DNA of 8,598 nt from Frankiaceae bacterium (lineage in GTDB: Bacteria; Actinomycetota; Actinomycetes; Mycobacteriales; SCTD01), in the NCBI GenBank assembly GCA_026786045.1, contig JAJAYV010000095.1, forward strand, positions 1-8,598, given 5' to 3'. A program made the translations under genes and the position numbers. The notes beneath the pieces are model-generated. The model had not been told where the DNA came from. It ran no database searches and was given only the letters and a program-made list of their open reading frames with translations. The first letter of the stretch is position 1. Every line of letters begins with the position of its first letter. Positions 5,254 to 8,598 of this stretch are shown piece by piece.

Positions 5254-6612
5254 TCAGCTGCGGATGAGGCCGAGGACCTCGTCGCGCACGCGCTCCATCG
5301 TGGCGATGTCCGGCGCCTCGACGTTGAGGCGCAGCAGCGGCTCGGTGTTGCTGGCGCGCACGTTGAACCACGCGCCGCCCTCGAGCTCGACGGTGAGGCC
5401 GTCCAGCTCGTCCTGCGGCCGGTCGGCGAAGCGCTCCTTCACCGCCGCGACCCGGGCGGCCTGGTCGTCGACGGTGGAGTTGACCTCGCCGCTGGCGGCG
5501 TAGCGGTCGTAGGTGGTGAGCAGCTCGGACAGCGTGCCGTCCTGGGTCCCGAGCGCCGCCAGCGCGTGCAGCGCGGCGAGCATGCCGGAGTCGGCGTTCC
5601 AGAACTCCGCGAAGTAGAAGTGGCCGGAGTGCTCGCCGCCGAAGACCGCGCCGGTGCGGGCCATCTCGGCCTTGATGAACGAGTGGCCGACGCGGGTGCG
5701 CACAGGCGTGCCGCCGTTCTCGGCGACCACCTCGGGCACGACTTTGGAGGTGATGAGGTTGTGGATCACGATCGCGCCCGGGTGCTTGGCCAGCTCACGC
5801 GCGGCGATGAGGGCGGTGAGCACCGACGGGCTGACGATCTCGCCGCGCTCGTCGATGACGAAGCAGCGGTCGGCGTCGCCGTCGAAGGCCAGCCCGATGT
5901 CGGCGCCGAGCTCGACCACCTTGGCCTGCAGGTCAGCGGTGTTGGCCGGGTCGATCGGGTTCGCCTCGTGGTTCGGGAAGCTGCCGTCGAGCTCGAAGTA
6001 CAGCGAGGTGGTCTCCAGGGGGAGCCCCTCGAAGACGGCCGGGACGGTGTGCCCACCCATGCCGTTGCCGGCGTCGACGACGACCTTCAGGGGTCGGACG
6101 TCCTCGATGCCGGGCACCAGCGCCTTCATGTACGCGGCGTAGCCCGCGAGCAGGTCCTGCACGCTGACGGTGCCGGGCTCGCCGTCGTACGGCGGCAGGC
6201 CCTCGTCGAGGTAGCGCTCGGCGTCGGCGCGCAGCTGCGCGAGGCCGGAGTCCTGGCCGACCGGACGGGCTCCCGCCAGACACAGCTTGATGCCGTTGTA
6301 GCGCGCCGGATTGTGGCTGGCGGTGAACATTGCGCCGGGGACGTCGAGCGTGCCGGCGGCGTAGTAGAGCAGGTCGGTGGAGCCCAGACCGGCCTCGACG
6401 ACGTCGACGCCCTGGCTCGTGGCGCCCTCGGCGAAGGCCCGGCTCAGCTCGACCCCCGACTCGCGCATGTCCCGGGCGGTGACGATCCGGGGGCTGCCAG
6501 CGAAGCGGGCGAAGGCGGCGCCGAGCGCCCGGGCGATGTCGGCGTCCAGCTCGCCGGGGCAGAGGCCGCGGACGTCGTAGGCCTTGACGATGTTCGAGAG
6601 GTCGCGGGTCAT
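5254..6612 (-). CDS. manB: Phosphomannomutase/phosphoglucomutase
   Basis: An alpha-D-phosphohexomutase of 452 residues that would interconvert mannose-6-P and mannose-1-P (possibly also glucose phosphates) for GDP-mannose, and so for mannosylated lipids, glycans and glycoproteins. All four family signatures are present in order: the phosphoserine loop TASHNPARYNG (97-107, Ser99 carries the phosphate), the Mg-binding loop DGDADRC (244-250), the sugar-specificity loop GGEHSGHFYF (325-334; the GEHSG form is typical of PMM/PGM-type enzymes), and the phosphate-binding loop RASNTEPLLRLN (419-430). Length is normal. The ATG lies 6 bases after a TANNNT box, which suggests leaderless initiation. It is the first gene of a probable manB-cobS-cobT transcript, and the isomerase two genes further down supplies its substrate. 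Confidence 0.95.
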   Translation of the reverse strand: MTRDLSNIVKAYDVRGLCPGELDADIARALGAAFARFAGSPRIVTARDMRESGVELSRAFAEGATSQGVDVVEAGLGSTDLLYYAAGTLDVPGAMFTASHNPARYNGIKLCLAGARPVGQDSGLAQLRADAERYLDEGLPPYDGEPGTVSVQDLLAGYAAYMKALVPGIEDVRPLKVVVDAGNGMGGHTVPAVFEGLPLETTSLYFELDGSFPNHEANPIDPANTADLQAKVVELGADIGLAFDGDADRCFVIDERGEIVSPSVLTALIAARELAKHPGAIVIHNLITSKVVPEVVAENGGTPVRTRVGHSFIKAEMARTGAVFGGEHSGHFYFAEFWNADSGMLAALHALAALGTQDGTLSELLTTYDRYAASGEVNSTVDDQAARVAAVKERFADRPQDELDGLTVELEGGAWFNVRASNTEPLLRLNVEAPDIATMERVRDEVLGLIRS

Positions 6613-6618
6613 GCCCCG

Positions 6619-6624
6619 ACCCTA
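6619..6624 (-). promoter_or_regulatory. Putative -10 box for leaderless manB transcript
   Basis: TAGGGT on the minus strand lies 6 bases before the manB ATG. The 22-base gap to the upstream double-CxxC gene holds no ribosome-binding site. The box is part of a small inverted repeat, CCTAG-N9-CTAGG (6621-6639), that reaches the upstream stop codon. No clear -35 box is seen. Confidence 0.5.
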
Positions 6625-6634
6625 GGGGCTGGGG

Positions 6635-6850
6635 CTAGGCGGCCGGCTTGTGCTTCTGCGCCTTGCCGAGCACCGAGCTGATGTCGAGCTCGCGGCCGTC
6701 CTGCTTCCAGGACTTGGTCTCGCAGGCGTGGCAGGAGCTGAAGTCGACGGACGAGCCGTCGGTCAGCGTCATGGTGATCGAGGTGACCCGGTTGCCGGCG
6801 CAGGTGCCGCAGACGGCGAGGGCGCGGGTGGGGGTGGTGACGAGCGACAC
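6635..6850 (-). CDS. Small protein with two CxxC motifs (zinc-ribbon-like)
   Basis: Starting at GTG 6850 the product has 71 residues. Two CxxC pairs, CGTC (14-17) and CHAC (40-43), are 22 residues apart across a beta-type segment with SITMTLTDGSSVDF, followed by ETKSW; this is the layout of a zinc ribbon. The C-terminus is basic (KAQKHKPAA). I recognise the pattern as a conserved actinobacterial hypothetical found near manB and DUF3499, but know no function. The start is chosen because GGGAG (complement of 6856-6860) sits 5 bases upstream and the conserved-looking part begins directly after it. The frame is open to 6958, but that extension is proline-rich and unlike a protein domain. manB follows after 22 bases. 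Metal binding is an inference from the cysteines. Confidence 0.8.
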   Translation of the reverse strand: MSLVTTPTRALAVCGTCAGNRVTSITMTLTDGSSVDFSSCHACETKSWKQDGRELDISSVLGKAQKHKPAA

Positions 6851-6958
6851 GGGTGCTCCCAGGAGGCGGTCGGCGGGTGGGACGGCTGCCACCGGACTTC
6901 GACCGAATGGGGGAGGACTTGAGAACCTGGCGTGTCGGGGACGAACCGGACGGAGCAC

Positions 6959-7318
6959 TCAGCCGGGGGTGGGCAGGGCGCGCAGGTGGCCGCGCCGGCC
7001 GGTGCCGCTCTCGGCGCTGCCAGGCGGCGCGTGGGACCTCGGCCGGGCGGCCTCGCGCACGGCGTTGGCCAGCGCCTCGAGGTCGTCGCTGCTGCGGGCC
7101 CGCTCGACGTCGGGGTGCTCGGGCACGTGCCGGACGACCTCCCAGCCCCGCGGGGCGGTGAGGCGGGACGCGTGCTCCTCGCACAGGTCGTAGCAGTGCG
7201 GCTCGGCGTGCACCGCCAGCGGACCCACGACGGCGGCGCGGTCGGCGTAGACGTAGGTGAGCGTCGCGACAGCGGGCAGGGCGCACGCAGTGCGGGAGCA
7301 ACGCCGGACAGGGCGCAC
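6959..7318 (-). CDS. DUF3499 family protein
   Basis: The 119-residue product begins VRPVRRCSRTACALPAVATL and continues with TYVYADRAAVVGPLAV, AEPHCYDLCEEHASRLTAP and RGWEVV, which I recognise as the actinobacterial DUF3499 family. Four cysteines (C7, C12, C42, C46) and H41/H49 form a plausible metal site, but its function is unknown. The C-terminal third (70-119) is low-complexity and probably disordered. The frame stays open upstream to 7861, across the divergent zincin-like gene; GTG 7318 is chosen because family members start just before VRRCSR and a TANNNT box lies 8 bases before it. It is divergent from the zincin-like gene over 90 bases, and the double-CxxC gene begins 108 bases after its stop. 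Those 108 bases show no gene and only the ribosome-binding site of the next one. Confidence 0.88.
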   Translation of the reverse strand: MRPVRRCSRTACALPAVATLTYVYADRAAVVGPLAVHAEPHCYDLCEEHASRLTAPRGWEVVRHVPEHPDVERARSSDDLEALANAVREAARPRSHAPPGSAESGTGRRGHLRALPTPG

Positions 7319-7326
7319 GAGCGGGG

Positions 7327-7332
7327 ACGGTA
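7327..7332 (-). promoter_or_regulatory. Putative -10 box for leaderless DUF3499 transcript
   Basis: TACCGT on the minus strand lies 8 bases before the GTG at 7318. No Shine-Dalgarno sequence lies in the intervening bases. It faces away from the TACCCT box of the zincin-like gene in the same 90-base intergenic region. Confidence 0.4.
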
Positions 7333-7396
7333 GCCCAACGCGGGGGGCCTGACGGGCGACGCGCCGGACCTGGCCGACGGGGGCGGGCCGCTCCCC

Positions 7397-7402
7397 TACC
7401 CT
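7397..7402 (+). promoter_or_regulatory. Putative -10 box for leaderless zincin-like transcript
   Basis: TACCCT lies 6 bases before the GTG at 7409, with no ribosome-binding site between them. The position fits leaderless initiation; no clear -35 box is seen. Confidence 0.45.
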
Positions 7403-7408
7403 CGGCGC

Positions 7409-7936
7409 GTGATCCCGATGCCCTCCGACGGCGCTCCTCCAGCCGCCCGGCGACGGCGGCGACGCGACCGGCACGGCCGCGGGCTGCGCGGGCCGCTGCT
7501 GCCGATGACGGTGTTTGTCGGCGGGCGGGAGGTGCGGGTCCCGGCGTCCCAGACGCGTGGCGAGCGGTTCGACGACCTCGTCCTGGACGCGGTGGAGGAC
7601 CTCGAGCAGCGCTGGGCCAAGGAGCTCGAGGGCGTGGAGTTCGCGGTGGAGGACGTGCCGGCCGTGGCCGCCGACAGCGACGCGGTCTACGACGATGACG
7701 TCGTGGCCGACGAGACGGCCGGTGGCGCGGTGCCGCTGGGCCGGCTGCTGCCCGCCGGGGTCGACGCCCGCGGGCGACAGACCGCCCCTCGGGTCGTGGT
7801 CTACCGGCGGCCGCTCGAGGCCCGGGCCGCCGACCGCGACGACCTGGCCGACCTCGTGCACGACGTCGTCGTCGACCAGGTCGCCCGGTTGCTGCAGATC
7901 GACCCGGACGAGGTCGACCCGCCCGACGACGCCTGA
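7409..7936 (+). CDS. Zincin-type metallopeptidase-family protein lacking the HExxH zinc motif
   Basis: The 175-residue protein has an Arg-rich N-terminus (14-27, then GLRGPLLP), the family-like FDDLVLDAVEDLEQRW (54-69), EGVEFAVEDVP (74-84), the strand PRVVVYRRPLEARA (127-140) and the C-terminal helix LADLVHDVVVDQVARLLQID (146-165). The order (nucleotide-adjacent helix, strand with Val/Tyr-Arg-Arg-Pro, final helix) matches the small zincin-like metallopeptidase family usually found beside DUF3499 in actinobacteria. Where canonical members have HExxHH, this one reads D156-Q157-x-x-R160, so zinc hydrolysis as usual is not expected; H151-D152 lie one turn earlier. From memory, other actinobacterial copies of this subgroup are similarly altered. 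It is likely cytoplasmic, with no signal peptide. The stop abuts the converging DUF5719 stop with no base between. GTG 7409 is chosen for the TANNNT box; ATG 7418 is an alternative. Confidence 0.8.
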   Translation: MIPMPSDGAPPAARRRRRRDRHGRGLRGPLLPMTVFVGGREVRVPASQTRGERFDDLVLDAVEDLEQRWAKELEGVEFAVEDVPAVAADSDAVYDDDVVADETAGGAVPLGRLLPAGVDARGRQTAPRVVVYRRPLEARAADRDDLADLVHDVVVDQVARLLQIDPDEVDPPDDA

Positions 7937-8598
7937 CTACCGCCCGGCGCCGGGGTCGGCGACGACGACCGGCCGCAGCGCGGCCAGCGTCGGCGGGCGC
8001 AGCGGGAGCCCGCTGGTGAACAGCCCTGCCCGGCCCCGCTCGCGGGCCCACCAGCCGGCGTGCACCTCGCCGGAGAGAACGCGCACCTCGGCCGCCGCGG
8101 CCTCCACGGGCACCGCGACGGTGGTCGCGCCCGGGACCTCGACCCGCTCCCCCGCCACCTCGACGACGGCGTCGGCGACCAGCGCGGACAGCAGCAGCTG
8201 CACGCCGGGGGCGCCCGCGGGCAGGAGCAGGGCGCGCGCATCCAGTGCGGGAACTGCTGCTGCGTAGTATCTCTCGCGCACCGGCGCTCTCTGCTCATCC
8301 ACGAAGACGGCACCCGCGAGCACGAGCGGCCCGTCGGAGACGACCCGCGCAGCGGCGGGCGTGCCGCGCAGCTGCGCGCTGACGTCGACCGCGACGGACG
8401 TGCTGGCCGGGACCTCGACCGGGAGCGCGGCGAGCTGTCCGTCGTCGGTCGTGAGCTCCACCTGCACGACGGCGTCGACCTCGCTCGGGTTGGCCACCAG
8501 GACGCTCCGGCTGCCCGGACCGGCGGGCAGCCCGGGTACGACGGCCTCGCGCGCCGGCGCGGCCGTCCGCGAAAGCCAGTCGGTGCCCAGCGGGGTCC
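7937..8598 (-). CDS. DUF5719 family protein, C-terminal part (5' end outside window)
   Basis: The frame is open from the right edge to the stop at 7937, giving 219 residues of what must be a longer protein. The first visible residues include TDWLSRTAAPAREAVVPGLP and then SVLVANPSEVDAVVQVEL, which I recognise as DUF5719-like: repeated beta-strand modules with VANP and ADV/DGxL patterns. Alternating Val-rich strands, several GERVEVPG-like turns and WWARERG (near 8045) fit an extracytoplasmic beta-rich protein. In other actinobacteria such proteins are often encoded next to a glycosyltransferase and the DUF3499/zincin pair; function is unknown. A signal peptide or membrane anchor would be in the missing N-terminus. 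The GTG at 8497 is not the start, because the coding pattern continues beyond it. Confidence 0.82.
   Translation of the reverse strand, partial: TPLGTDWLSRTAAPAREAVVPGLPAGPGSRSVLVANPSEVDAVVQVELTTDDGQLAALPVEVPASTSVAVDVSAQLRGTPAAARVVSDGPLVLAGAVFVDEQRAPVRERYYAAAVPALDARALLLPAGAPGVQLLLSALVADAVVEVAGERVEVPGATTVAVPVEAAAAEVRVLSGEVHAGWWARERGRAGLFTSGLPLRPPTLAALRPVVVADPGAGR

Noticed and set aside
6851..6958. 36-codon N-terminal extension of the double-CxxC protein
   Set aside because: Proline-rich without domain character; the GTG at 6850 has a well-placed GGGAG.
7319..7861. Upstream extension of the DUF3499 frame to 300 residues
   Set aside because: It is antisense to the zincin-like gene; the family N-terminus (VRRCSRTAC) begins right after GTG 7318.
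6609..8051. 480-codon minus-strand frame crossing DUF3499, the zincin-like gene and DUF5719
   Set aside because: It is almost entirely Arg/Pro/Ala and cuts through several supported genes in other frames.

Overview
The window is very GC-rich DNA, densely packed with genes on both strands and using many GTG starts. Two blocks point to a high-GC Actinomycetota chromosome. One is DUF3499 next to a zincin-family protein and a DUF5719 protein. The other is phosphomannomutase, a Trm112-type protein, an SIS sugar-phosphate isomerase and a SahH-family gene. A Frankiales or Geodermatophilales-type lineage is my guess, not something the sequence proves. I see no tRNA, rRNA, CRISPR array, IS element or phage gene.

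Left part (1-2080): the start of an unrecognised gene runs off the left edge. Next is a short, archaeal-type S-adenosylhomocysteine hydrolase homologue (81-1337, minus). Its NAD-binding fold looks intact, but three residues that are catalytic in studied enzymes are replaced. Divergent from it is a hotdog-fold, DUF4442/thioesterase-like gene (1391-1825, plus). That gene converges on a 61-residue protein with a perfect C2H2 zinc-finger spacing (1827-2012, minus).

Middle (2088-6612, all minus; transcription runs from high to low coordinates): manB (phosphomannomutase), cobS and cobT (lower-ligand attachment steps of cobalamin synthesis), a 56-residue Trm112-type protein, and a bifunctional phosphoglucose/phosphomannose-type isomerase. 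cobS/cobT and Trm112/isomerase each overlap through GTGA. ManB and the isomerase together would convert fructose-6-phosphate through mannose-6-phosphate to mannose-1-phosphate for GDP-mannose and cell-envelope mannosylation. CobS and CobT sit between these genes without the usual cobU/cobP partner in view.

Right part (6635-8598): a 71-residue double-CxxC protein and DUF3499 (minus), then a divergent zincin-family protein (plus) whose HExxH position reads DQxxR. It converges with no gap on the C-terminal part of a DUF5719 protein that continues past the right edge.

Five genes (DUF4442-like, Trm112, manB, DUF3499, zincin-like) have a TANNNT box 6-8 nt before the start codon. This suggests that leaderless transcription is common here. 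The strongest item for follow-up is the SahH homologue with lost catalytic residues.
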